Source: Jiella pacifica
GTDB taxonomy: Bacteria; Pseudomonadota; Alphaproteobacteria; Rhizobiales; Rhizobiaceae
Reading direction: 5' to 3'
DNA length: 64,000 nt
NCBI RefSeq assembly: GCF_010500815.1
Contig: NZ_JAAAMG010000005.1
Location: 186,001 to 250,000 of the forward strand
Position numbers and translations under genes: made by a program. Numbering within the stretch: the stretch's first letter is position 1; every line of letters begins with the position of its first letter. Below are positions 54,143 through 62,016 of this stretch, in pieces. A model generated the notes under the pieces. The model ran no database searches, was not told where the DNA came from, and worked only from the letters and a program-made list of their open reading frames with translations.

Positions 54143-55693
54143 TCAGATCACCGCTTCGATCAGGAAGGGGCCCTTTCGCCGGCACGCTGCGGAAAGAAGC
54201 GTCTCGAAACCCTCCGCCGTGTCGGCGCGTGCGGCCTCCACCCCCATGCCACCCGCGATCTTCACCCAGTCGAGTTCCGGATTGTCGAGGTCCAGCATGC
54301 GCCGAGCGTTCTCGCCGGGCGCACCGGCGCCGACATTTTCCAGCTCCTTGTGCAGGATCTGATAGCGGCGATTGGCATAGACGATCGTCACCACGTCCAG
54401 CGCCTCGCGGGCCTGGGTCCAGAGCGCCTGAACCGTATACATGCCGCTGCCGTCGGCCTGAAGACCGATCACCTTGCGGCCCGGACAGGCGACGGCCGCC
54501 CCCGTCGTCAGCGGCAGGCCGATCCCGATGGCGCCGCCGGTGAGCTGCAGGAAGTCGTGGGGCTCGGCACCATGGGTGCTGCGGAAGAAGTCGCGGCCCG
54601 ACGAGACCGACTCGTCGCAGACGATCGCATCGGCAGGCATGTGGTGGGCAAGCGCGATCGCCATCGCCTCGGGCGTCAGCCGCCCGGACAACAGGGGGGG
54701 CCGGTACCGCTCGGCGAGACGGGGGGCCGCCACGTGGCCGATCCCGACCGCCTCGGCCAGGGCCTCGATCGCCGCGACGACGTCGCCGCCCTCTTCGATC
54801 AGTTCGAGGACCGCACAATCCTCCGGCAGCATGGAACTCGGCTTGCCCGGATAGGCGAAGAAGCCGACTGGAGCCTTCGCGCCGATGAGGATAACCTGCT
54901 CGGTGTCGCGGAAGGTGGCGAGCGCCTGGTCGATGACATAGGGCACCCGGTCGAGCGCCGGGCGCCCTGCGCCGCGCTGCATGCGGCCATTGGCCTGCTG
55001 AGCCATCAGCCGCGCGCCGGTCGCATTGGCAAGACGGTCGAGAAGTTTCAGCTGCCGCTCGCGCAGGGCGAGGCCGGAGACGAGGATGGTCGTCTGCCGA
55101 CCGGCCCGCAGCGCCCTTGCCGCCGTGTCGACACGCGCTCCGTCGGGCGCCGTGGGCGCCAGTCGCGGAGCCCGTTTCGCGACGGCCCGATCGGTCGAAT
55201 TCCAGGCCGCGTCGGCGTGGAGGATCAGCGTCGCGATCTGGCCTGGTTGCCGCGTCGCAGCCGTGATTGCCTCCTCCGCCCGCTGTCCGACGAGATCCGC
55301 GCGCTCGGCCCGGCCGAGCCAGTGCGACACCGGTCGCGCCAGGGACTCGATGTCGGAGGTCAGGGGGGCGTCATAGGCAAGGTGATGGGTCGCATGGTCG
55401 CCCACCACGTTGACCATCGGCGTGTGGGCGCGGCGGGCATTGTGCAGATTGGCGATGCCGTTGGCGAGGCCCGGACCGAGATGGAGAAGCGTCGCCGCCG
55501 GCTTGTCTGCCATGCGCGCATAACCGTCCGCCGCGCCGGTCACCACGCCCTCGAACAGGCCGAGGACGCAGCGCATCTTCGGCTGCCGGTCGAGGGCGGC
55601 GACGAAATGCATCTCCGACGTGCCGGGATTGGCGAAGCAGACGTCGATGTCGTTGGCGAGCAGCGTCTCGCAGAGAAGATCGGCGCCGTTCAT
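54143..55693 (-). CDS. ThDP-dependent enzyme, acetolactate synthase large-subunit-like
   Basis: A thiamine-diphosphate enzyme of 516 residues with the three-domain pyruvate-oxidase layout. E49 in LGLFEGVVTGAADGYARM is the catalytic glutamate, and ADGSGMYTVQALWTQA through IVYANRRYQI is the ThDP/magnesium motif. It is shorter than true acetolactate synthase, and no regulatory subunit is near. A 2-oxoacid decarboxylase or ligase is as likely. The ATG overlaps the FGGY-kinase stop (ATGA), with AAGGAG upstream. Confidence 0.86.
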   Translation of the reverse strand: MNGADLLCETLLANDIDVCFANPGTSEMHFVAALDRQPKMRCVLGLFEGVVTGAADGYARMADKPAATLLHLGPGLANGIANLHNARRAHTPMVNVVGDHATHHLAYDAPLTSDIESLARPVSHWLGRAERADLVGQRAEEAITAATRQPGQIATLILHADAAWNSTDRAVAKRAPRLAPTAPDGARVDTAARALRAGRQTTILVSGLALRERQLKLLDRLANATGARLMAQQANGRMQRGAGRPALDRVPYVIDQALATFRDTEQVILIGAKAPVGFFAYPGKPSSMLPEDCAVLELIEEGGDVVAAIEALAEAVGIGHVAAPRLAERYRPPLLSGRLTPEAMAIALAHHMPADAIVCDESVSSGRDFFRSTHGAEPHDFLQLTGGAIGIGLPLTTGAAVACPGRKVIGLQADGSGMYTVQALWTQAREALDVVTIVYANRRYQILHKELENVGAGAPGENARRMLDLDNPELDWVKIAGGMGVEAARADTAEGFETLLSAACRRKGPFLIEAVI

Positions 55694-57198
55694 GCGCAAG
55701 GCTCCTTCATCACGGCCTGCCGGCGCAATGCCGAGAAGGCTTCCCAGTTCGGCGCCACGGCATCGAGGAGGCGGACGAACAGATCGTATTTCGCCATGGC
55801 GTAGTCGCGGACGGGGCCCGTGCCCGGCTCGATGGCCTCGTCCGGCGGGCCGATCCAGCTGGCAATCTCTGCGTCCGAGGCACCCAGGAGAAATTTCGCG
55901 CCGATCGTGCCGAGCCCGCGCAGACTCGCATGTCCCGTCGTCGTCCGCTCGACCTTCGCGCCGAGAAGCGTCGCGAGGAAGCTCGCAAACGTCGCGTCGC
56001 CGGCAAGGCCGCCGCCGAGCGACAGCGCACCGGCGGGGGCGTTCATCATGTCGTGGCTCTTGCGGGCGACGAAGGCCAGCGCCTCGCGCGCCGCCCAGGC
56101 GATCTCCTCTGGCCGGGTCTGCGCGGTCAGGCCGAAGATCGCGCCGGTCGCATGCGGCGTCGTCACGGGCGCGCGTTCGCCGCCGGGCTCGAAGAACGGG
56201 TGCAGGATCAGGTCGGAATAATGCGGCGCGCTCCGCTCCGGCACACCCGCCATCAACCTGCCGAGATGGGACATCAGCGTCGCGCCGTTGAAGCTCGGGT
56301 GAAAGCAGAGATAGCCCTCGCCGAGGGCGAATTGCTGCACCATCGCTCCGGCGGGTTCGGTGGGGACCACACCGGCGTCGGTGATGTGGCAGGCATGGAT
56401 GGCGCTGGTGCCGAAGATCGAGGCGCGGCTGACACCTGGACGCGTTCCGAGGCCGAGCCCGATCAGCGTCGTCTGGACGTCGCCTGGACCAAGGAGAACG
56501 GGAATGTCCCGTCCCGCGATGCCGATCTCGGCTGCGGCCTCGCCCGAGAGGAATGCCGTGCAGGCGTCGATCGGCGCGAGTTCGGGCAACAGGGCGATGC
56601 CCTTGTTTAGGCCGATCGCCACCTCGACGAGGCGCGACGTCGCGCCGGTGCGCCAATTACCCCATACCGGCAGAACGGCGCTCGGTTCCGCCATCGCCTT
56701 GCCGGTCAGGCCGAGGAACAGCCACTCCTTCAGGCGCAAGGCGAAGCGGATCTTGGCGAAGCGCTCCGGCTCGTTGCGGCTGAGCCAGAAAAGCTGCAGG
56801 CTCTGCGAGGCGGAGGTCGGGCGCGAACCGGTGAGCAGGCGGATTTCATCCAGAGCGCCCTGCTCCGCCAGATCCCCCGCCAGCGCGCGGCAGCGGCCGT
56901 CGAGCCAGGTCATCGCCTGGCCGACGGGTTCGAGATCCTCGCCCACCGGCCAAAGCCCGTCGCCCTGCCCGGTGACGACGATGCCCGCGACCGGGCCGGA
57001 CAGTTGGCTCGCGCAGTCCCTCAGGACGGCAAACCCGTCTTGGCGGGACATGCCCATGTCCTGTTCGACCCGCTCGGCGCTCCGCCTGAGCGCACGGTTC
57101 GGCCGCTCCGCGGCCGCGAGCAGACGCCCGGAACCGTCAAAGGCTGCAGCCTTGACAGCCGTCGTGCCGGAATCGAGACAGAGCAGGACCGGGTTCAT
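55690..57198 (-). CDS. FGGY-family carbohydrate kinase
   Basis: A sugar or polyol kinase (502 residues). CLDSGTTAVKAAAFDGSGR is the N-terminal phosphate loop, VTGQGDGLWPV and MTWLDGRC (likely catalytic aspartate) the substrate site, and GALSLGGGLAGDATFASFLA the C-terminal adenosine motif. The closest family feel is erythritol/xylulose kinases, but the substrate is not deducible. It follows the class II aldolase by five bases, so kinase and aldolase probably act in sequence on one intermediate. Confidence 0.88.
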   Translation of the reverse strand: MNPVLLCLDSGTTAVKAAAFDGSGRLLAAAERPNRALRRSAERVEQDMGMSRQDGFAVLRDCASQLSGPVAGIVVTGQGDGLWPVGEDLEPVGQAMTWLDGRCRALAGDLAEQGALDEIRLLTGSRPTSASQSLQLFWLSRNEPERFAKIRFALRLKEWLFLGLTGKAMAEPSAVLPVWGNWRTGATSRLVEVAIGLNKGIALLPELAPIDACTAFLSGEAAAEIGIAGRDIPVLLGPGDVQTTLIGLGLGTRPGVSRASIFGTSAIHACHITDAGVVPTEPAGAMVQQFALGEGYLCFHPSFNGATLMSHLGRLMAGVPERSAPHYSDLILHPFFEPGGERAPVTTPHATGAIFGLTAQTRPEEIAWAAREALAFVARKSHDMMNAPAGALSLGGGLAGDATFASFLATLLGAKVERTTTGHASLRGLGTIGAKFLLGASDAEIASWIGPPDEAIEPGTGPVRDYAMAKYDLFVRLLDAVAPNWEAFSALRRQAVMKEPCA

Positions 57199-57203
57199 CG
57201 GCT

Positions 57204-57881
57204 TCAGGACGCCTGACGATAGCCTTCGACGACCTTCGGACTCTGCTGCCCGTAGGTCTTGAACTTCACCAGCACCTCGGCGATCTGCTCTTCGCTGAGG
57301 ACCGGCGGCTCGCCGGTCGGCAGGCAGAGAAGATACTGGCTGGCAAGCTCCTCGACAGTGACGGCCAAAGCGAGCGCCCGGGCGATGGAGACATGGGCCG
57401 CGATCACGCCGTGATGGGCGAGCAGGCAGGCGCGCGAGCCTTCCAGCGCCTCGATGGCGCGATCGGCGAGCTCCTGGGAGCCGAAGATCTCGTAAGGCGC
57501 GCAGCGGATCCTGGACGCCCCGGTGGCGGCGATCGCGTAATGGATGGCCGGAATGTCCTTTTCGAGGATCGAGACCGCCGTCGCCTTGGTCGAATGGGTG
57601 TGGACGATGGCGTTGAGATCCGGCCTCGCCTGAAGAATGTCCCGATGGAAGCGCCATTCGCTCGACGGCAGCACGTCGCCCTCGAAGGTCGCGTCCCAGC
57701 GCATCGCCACCACGTGCTCCGGTGTCAGCTTGTCGTAGGGAACGCCCGTCGGCGAGATCAGGAGACCCTCGCCATGGCGCACGCTGACATTGCCGGCCGT
57801 GCCCTTATTGATGCCGAGCCGGCTCATGTTCTGGCAGGCTTCGACCAGTTCCGTGCGCAGCTTCAGTTCGTCGTCCATCAT
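57204..57881 (-). CDS. Class II aldolase/adducin family protein
   Basis: A zinc-dependent fuculose-phosphate-aldolase-type enzyme (225 residues). GINKGTAGNVSVRHGEGLLI is the phosphate-binding segment, SSEWRFHRDIL carries the catalytic glutamate, and the zinc histidines are in IVHTHSTKA and LLAHHGVIA. It would cleave a ketose or acid phosphate. ATG at 57881 is chosen; a GTG at 57890 overlaps the dehydrogenase stop. It sits between the dehydrogenase and the kinase genes. Confidence 0.9.
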   Translation of the reverse strand: MMDDELKLRTELVEACQNMSRLGINKGTAGNVSVRHGEGLLISPTGVPYDKLTPEHVVAMRWDATFEGDVLPSSEWRFHRDILQARPDLNAIVHTHSTKATAVSILEKDIPAIHYAIAATGASRIRCAPYEIFGSQELADRAIEALEGSRACLLAHHGVIAAHVSIARALALAVTVEELASQYLLCLPTGEPPVLSEEQIAEVLVKFKTYGQQSPKVVEGYRQAS

Positions 57882-57886
57882 CGATC

Positions 57887-58933
57887 TCACTTCGTCGGAT
57901 AGAGGGGGGAGCGGCCTTCCAGGAGACGGCCGATATCCTCGGCGATCATTTCGGCGGCCTTATGGGCGGAATAGCGCGACGCGCCGGCGATATGCGGCGA
58001 CAGCGTCACGTTGGGCAGCTTGAGAAGCGGCAGGTCCGCCGGCGGAGGCTCGGGATCGAAGGTGTCGAGGGCCGCGCCCTTCAGATGCCCCGACACGAGC
58101 GCGTCGAAGAGCGCCTGATAGTCGAGCACCTGCCCGCGCGTCGTGTTGATGATGTAGGCGCCAGGCTTCATCATCGCGATCTGGGCTCGCCCGATCATGC
58201 CGCGGGTCTCCGGCGTGACGCGGGGATGGAGGGTGACGACGTCGCTCTGGCGCAGGAGATCGTCGAAGGGAACCTTCTCGATTCCCATCGCGCGGTCCGC
58301 CTCCGTCAGCTTCTTGAACGGATCGGCGACCAGGATGCGCGCGCCGAAGGCGTGGAGGAGCCGTGCGACGCGGGTGCCGATATCGCCATAGCCGACGATG
58401 CCGACGGTCATTTCACAGAGCTCCGGCCCGGTCTGGTCGTAATGGAAGAATTCGCGGCCGAACCCACCGCCGGCGACGTTCAGATGCCCGCGGACGAGAT
58501 TGCGGGTTTCGGCGAGGATCGAGGCGATGGTGAATTCGGCGACGGCCGAGGCGTTTCGTCCCGGCGTGTTGATCACGGTGACCCCCCGCTCGCGCGCCGC
58601 CGGCATCTCGACGTTCACCGGCCCGCCGCGCGAGACGGCGATGATCTTCAGCTTCGGCGCATGGGCAAGGCTCTCGGCGGTGATCGGCGCCAGATGGGTG
58701 ATCAGGATGTCGAGATCGGCGAGGAAGTCGAAATACTCCTCCGGCCGCCCCAGAAACTCCGCCACCGGCAGGCTTGGGTCCTTCTTGGTCGTCTGCAGTC
58801 TCAACGGCCAGTCCGGCATCATGCTCTGGTAGCGAACCGGCCGCTCGCCGAGACGCCTGCGCAGCGCCGCCTCGAACAGCTGCGGCTGCATGAAGCCGTC
58901 GCCGATCGTTCCGATGGTGATCGTCTCGGTCAC
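57887..58933 (-). CDS. D-isomer-specific 2-hydroxyacid dehydrogenase
   Basis: An NAD(P)-dependent dehydrogenase (348 residues). GIVGYGDIGTRVARLLHAFG is the nucleotide-binding motif. The catalytic arginine, glutamate and histidine lie in INTTRGQVLDY, LDTFDPEPPP and SPHIAGASRYS. The only family-like start is GTG at 58933, with AAGGGG just upstream. It would interconvert a 2-hydroxyacid and a 2-oxoacid, possibly feeding the ThDP enzyme. Confidence 0.9.
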   Translation of the reverse strand: MTETITIGTIGDGFMQPQLFEAALRRRLGERPVRYQSMMPDWPLRLQTTKKDPSLPVAEFLGRPEEYFDFLADLDILITHLAPITAESLAHAPKLKIIAVSRGGPVNVEMPAARERGVTVINTPGRNASAVAEFTIASILAETRNLVRGHLNVAGGGFGREFFHYDQTGPELCEMTVGIVGYGDIGTRVARLLHAFGARILVADPFKKLTEADRAMGIEKVPFDDLLRQSDVVTLHPRVTPETRGMIGRAQIAMMKPGAYIINTTRGQVLDYQALFDALVSGHLKGAALDTFDPEPPPADLPLLKLPNVTLSPHIAGASRYSAHKAAEMIAEDIGRLLEGRSPLYPTK

Positions 58934-58946
58934 GTCGCGCCCCCCT

Positions 58947-60152
58947 TCAGGCGGTCTTGGTCTTGACGGAAGGCGCCGCTTCGAGCCCCGGCAACACGTC
59001 CTGATAGTCCGCGCCGGCAACGCCGATGCCGGCCAGGATGTCGGCGGTGTGCTCGGCGAAGGCCGGCGGCTTCATGCGATAGCTCGCCGGCGTCCGCGAC
59101 AGTTTGATCGGGCTTCCCGTGCCGCGATAATTGCCGATGTCGACGATCATGCCCCGATGATGCGTATGCGGGTCGGCGACCACCTGGTCGATGGAGCGGA
59201 CCGCACCACAGGGGACACCGGACTTGATCAGGCGTTCCGCCAGGACTTCGCAGTCATGCTCCGCCAGCGCCTCCTCCAGTAAGGCCTTCAGCGCGTCGCG
59301 GTTGACGTTGCGGGTGCCGTTGGAGGCAAAGCGGGGATCCTCGGCAAGCTCCGGCCGGCCGATCGTCCGGCAAAGCTGCGCGAACTGGCGATTGTTGCCG
59401 ACCGCGAGGAAGATCGGCTCCGTCCCCGTCGCAAAGGTATCGTAAGGGCAGATGTTCGGGTGTGCGTTGCCGGAGGGCTTGGCCGGCACCTCGTTCAGAT
59501 AGTAGTTCGGCAGATGCGGGTGGAGGAGCGAAACCCCGCAGTCGTAGAGCGTCGTCTCGACGAACTGACCCTTGCCGCTCTCTCCGCGTTCGGCCAGCGC
59601 CATCAGGATCCCGATGACGGCGTTCAGCCCCGTCACCATGTCGACGACCGGCAGCCCGACCCGCAGGGGCTGGCCGCCCTTTTCGCCGTTGACGCTCATG
59701 ATGCCGCAGGTTGCCTGGACGGCCGCGTCGTAGCCCGGCAAGCCGCCGAGCGGCCCGTCGGCGCCGAAGCCGGAGACCCGGCAGTGGATCAAACGCGGAA
59801 AGCGCGTCTCCAGTTCTTCCGGGCCGAGGCCCCATTTCTCCAACGTGCCGGTCTTGAAGTTCTCGATGAAGACATCGGCGTCTTCGAGAAGCCGCAGGAG
59901 GAGCTCGCGCCCGGCGGGCTGGGAGAGATCCAGCGCCATGCCGCGCTTGTTGCGGTTGAGCCCCAGGAAATAGCTCGCGGCGTCATCCAAAAATGGCGGC
60001 CCCCAGCCCCGCGTCTCGTCGCCCGTCGGCGGCTCGACCTTGATGACGTCCGCGCCGTGGTCGGCGAGAACCTGGCCGGCATAAGGCCCGCCGAGCACGC
60101 GGCTGGCGTCGATGACCTTCAGATGAGACAGTGAACCGCGATCGGTCGTCAT
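58947..60152 (-). CDS. CaiB/BaiF-family (class III) CoA transferase
   Basis: A formyl-CoA-transferase-like enzyme (401 residues) that moves CoA between carboxylic acids. VIDASRVLGGPYAGQVLADH and GADVIKVEPPTGDETRGWGP are the N-terminal signature, SYFLGLNRNKRGMALDL the CoA-binding region, and GLPGYDAAVQATCGIMSVNG the active-site region. It lies between the two-subunit CoA transferase and the dehydrogenase with 12-13 base gaps. The acid it activates is unknown. Confidence 0.92.
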   Translation of the reverse strand: MTTDRGSLSHLKVIDASRVLGGPYAGQVLADHGADVIKVEPPTGDETRGWGPPFLDDAASYFLGLNRNKRGMALDLSQPAGRELLLRLLEDADVFIENFKTGTLEKWGLGPEELETRFPRLIHCRVSGFGADGPLGGLPGYDAAVQATCGIMSVNGEKGGQPLRVGLPVVDMVTGLNAVIGILMALAERGESGKGQFVETTLYDCGVSLLHPHLPNYYLNEVPAKPSGNAHPNICPYDTFATGTEPIFLAVGNNRQFAQLCRTIGRPELAEDPRFASNGTRNVNRDALKALLEEALAEHDCEVLAERLIKSGVPCGAVRSIDQVVADPHTHHRGMIVDIGNYRGTGSPIKLSRTPASYRMKPPAFAEHTADILAGIGVAGADYQDVLPGLEAAPSVKTKTA

Positions 60153-60164
60153 GAGCACTCGCTT

Positions 60165-60932
60165 CTATGCCGCGCTGGCGCAGCCATCGATTTCCCGGCG
60201 AAGCTCAGCGGCGAAGCCGGGATAGGTTTCGTGGAGTTCGTCGAGAACGCGGCCGCGAAGAAGCGCCAACGTTTCCTCGTTCGGGGCTGGCGTGAAGGGT
60301 GGCCGCTCGTCGTGTTCGAAGGCGAATCCGGTCGCCGCCTTGATCTCGCGTAGATCATGGGCCGGATGGATGCTTTCGAGTCGGAAGCCGGGACGGCTTC
60401 GATCGAAGGAGAACAGCCCCTTGCTGGTGACGAGGGCCGCGGGGCCGCCTTCGCGCCAGACGCCCGGTTCGCTGACGCCGGGGGCGCTGATAAAGTCGAC
60501 CTTCTCGACGAACACCCGGGGCGTATGCTCCTCGCGGAACAGGATGACGCGGGGCACGGCGAAATAGAGATAGGCGGAGCCGAAGGAACCGGGCCAGCGC
60601 ACCTTCGTCGCCGGATAGTCGCCAACGCCGACCAGATTGACGTTGCCGCGACCGTCGATCTGGCCGCCGCCAAGAAAGAAGGCGTCGATCCGCCCCTGCC
60701 CCGCGCAGTCGAAGAGTTCCGCCGAACCATTGGTGAAGAAATTGTGTTCGACCGAACCGAGGATCGAAAGACGCACTCTCTCGGCCTTCGCCTCTTGCTT
60801 CAGGGCGCGCAGCAGCATGGCGCCGGCCGCCGGGATCGGCGAAGCCGCACCGACGGCGACGTGGCGCACGCCGTCGAGCAGCCGCGCTATGGCGGTGATC
60901 AGGATCTCGCGGGAGGTTGCAGGTCCGCTCAT
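60165..60932 (-). CDS. CoA-transferase subunit B (GctB/IpdB-like)
   Basis: The beta subunit of a class I CoA transferase or related CoA-thioester hydrolase (255 residues). LSILGSVEHNFFTNGSAELF, GRIDAFFLGGGQIDGRGNVN and VRWPGSFGSAYLYFAVPRVI match the GctB/IpdB group. I could not locate the catalytic glutamate of true transferases with certainty, so an IpdAB-like ring-cleaving hydrolase is an alternative. Its ATG overlaps the subunit A stop (ATGA). Confidence 0.82.
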   Translation of the reverse strand: MSGPATSREILITAIARLLDGVRHVAVGAASPIPAAGAMLLRALKQEAKAERVRLSILGSVEHNFFTNGSAELFDCAGQGRIDAFFLGGGQIDGRGNVNLVGVGDYPATKVRWPGSFGSAYLYFAVPRVILFREEHTPRVFVEKVDFISAPGVSEPGVWREGGPAALVTSKGLFSFDRSRPGFRLESIHPAHDLREIKAATGFAFEHDERPPFTPAPNEETLALLRGRVLDELHETYPGFAAELRREIDGCASAA

Positions 60933-61738
60933 CGCGCGGCCTCCCGCAGATCGCCGCTCATGTAGTCGGCAAAGCCTTCGGCCGAACGCGCGGCCGCGGC
61001 GTAGCGTTTCAGCTCCGCGGTATCGGTCTCGTACTCGCCCCATAGCCCATAGGGCCAGGCGCCCCGCTCGGCGACCGCGACATCGCTGACGTAAATGCCC
61101 GGCAGCGTCCCTGCGGCCGTGGTCTCGTCGGCGAGCAGGCTGCGTTCGACGATCCGCTCCACGGTGACGAGGGTCGTCCGGGACGCATAGGCCATGGCCG
61201 CCAGCTCGCGGCGGCGGCCGATCCAGACGTTGCCGTCACGGTCGGCCATCGGCGCATGGAAGATCGCGACGTCGGGATGGATCGCCGGCACGAGGACGAT
61301 CGGATCGCCCGCCGCTTCGAAGGGATTGTCGATCACCCGCCAGTCGCCCCGGTTGGCAAGGACGTCGGTGCCGATCAGCCCCCGGATGGGAACGAAGGGG
61401 ACACCCTTCTGGCTGGCAAGAAGCCCTGCATGAATGGCCGGACAGGTGGCGTCGCAAATCTCGATCCTTGCGGATTTGACCGCATCGTTGAAGCGCGGCG
61501 CGCCGCCGGCCTCGCCGAGCGAAACGGCACTCGTCTCGACGCGAGCGACGAGGCCCGCTCCGATCAGCATGTCCACCTGCAGACCACCCGTCGGCACGCA
61601 CACCAGATGCAGGCGATCGGCGCCATGCTCGATCAGCGGCCGGGTCATCGCCATGGAAACGCCGGCATAATCCACCGGCAGTGCGATGCACATGCCCGGC
61701 TGGACCGCCTCCGCCATTCGTCTCAGATCAGAACCCAC
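60929..61738 (-). CDS. CoA-transferase subunit A (GctA/IpdA-like), first gene of operon
   Basis: The alpha subunit (269 residues). CIALPVDYAGVSMAMTRPLI, HGADRLHLVCVPTGGLQVDM, IGAGLVARVETSAVSLGEAG and HPDVAIFHAPMADRDGNVWI are family segments. The start is the GTG at 61738, with GGGAGG five bases upstream; in-frame ATGs further out lie beyond the predicted transcription start. It heads a ten-gene minus-strand operon and diverges from a PotA-type transporter gene. Confidence 0.84.
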   Translation of the reverse strand: MGSDLRRMAEAVQPGMCIALPVDYAGVSMAMTRPLIEHGADRLHLVCVPTGGLQVDMLIGAGLVARVETSAVSLGEAGGAPRFNDAVKSARIEICDATCPAIHAGLLASQKGVPFVPIRGLIGTDVLANRGDWRVIDNPFEAAGDPIVLVPAIHPDVAIFHAPMADRDGNVWIGRRRELAAMAYASRTTLVTVERIVERSLLADETTAAGTLPGIYVSDVAVAERGAWPYGLWGEYETDTAELKRYAAAARSAEGFADYMSGDLREAAR

Positions 61739-61776
61739 GCTTGCCTCCCGCGACAGCAGCCGCGATCGCGCCCCAT

Positions 61777-61793
61777 GTTCTATAATTCGGAAC
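61777..61793. promoter_or_regulatory. Operator-like palindrome 1 (GTTC-N9-GAAC)
   Basis: GTTC (61777-61780) and GAAC (61790-61793) flank TATAATTCG. A near-identical site lies at 61980-61996. It is about ten bases downstream of the predicted start of the minus operon, a repression position. IclR-type regulators often bind such palindromes. Confidence 0.6.
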
Positions 61794-61796
61794 GCC

Positions 61797-61809
61797 GTTC
61801 TAAATGAAC
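61797..61809. promoter_or_regulatory. Operator-like palindrome 2 (GTTC-N5-GAAC)
   Basis: GTTC (61797-61800) and GAAC (61806-61809) with a five-base spacer overlap the -10 end and start point of the minus-operon promoter. It shares half-sites with the two longer palindromes. Confidence 0.5.
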
Positions 61810-61837
61810 TATATTCTTTGTTCGAGGCCCCTGTCAA
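61808..61837 (-). promoter_or_regulatory. Promoter of the ten-gene catabolic operon
   Basis: On the minus strand TTGACA (61837-61832) and TATAGT (61813-61808) are separated by 18 bases, a near-consensus sigma-70 promoter. Transcription would start near 61801 and meet two GTTC...GAAC palindromes before the GTG at 61738. Confidence 0.65.
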
Positions 61838-61979
61838 ACGCGCCTCTCCGGAGGACTCATGAGGATGCTGGAGCGCGTCAAAGCTCTGTTTTTGTTGGAT
61901 CATTCCTGAACGCCGGTGCCGGGTCCACCGGCCGCTTGACAAACGGCTTTACTCGGGAAAATATGAATTCTGGAAAGCT

Positions 61980-61996
61980 GTTCTATATTATGGAAC
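61980..61996. promoter_or_regulatory. Operator-like palindrome 3 (GTTC-N9-GAAC)
   Basis: GTTC (61980-61983) and GAAC (61993-61996) flank TATATTATG, close in sequence to palindrome 1. It lies just upstream of the transporter ATPase start (62017) and downstream of a TTGACA at 61936-61941, so one repressor could control both divergent operons. Confidence 0.6.
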
Positions 61997-62016
61997 AGAC
62001 CCGGAAGGAACATGAG

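Noticed and set aside
54143-56656. An 837-codon fusion of the kinase region and the ThDP enzyme
   Set aside because: The first third is out of frame with the FGGY kinase and is shadow sequence. The true ThDP gene starts at 55693, where its ATG overlaps the kinase stop.
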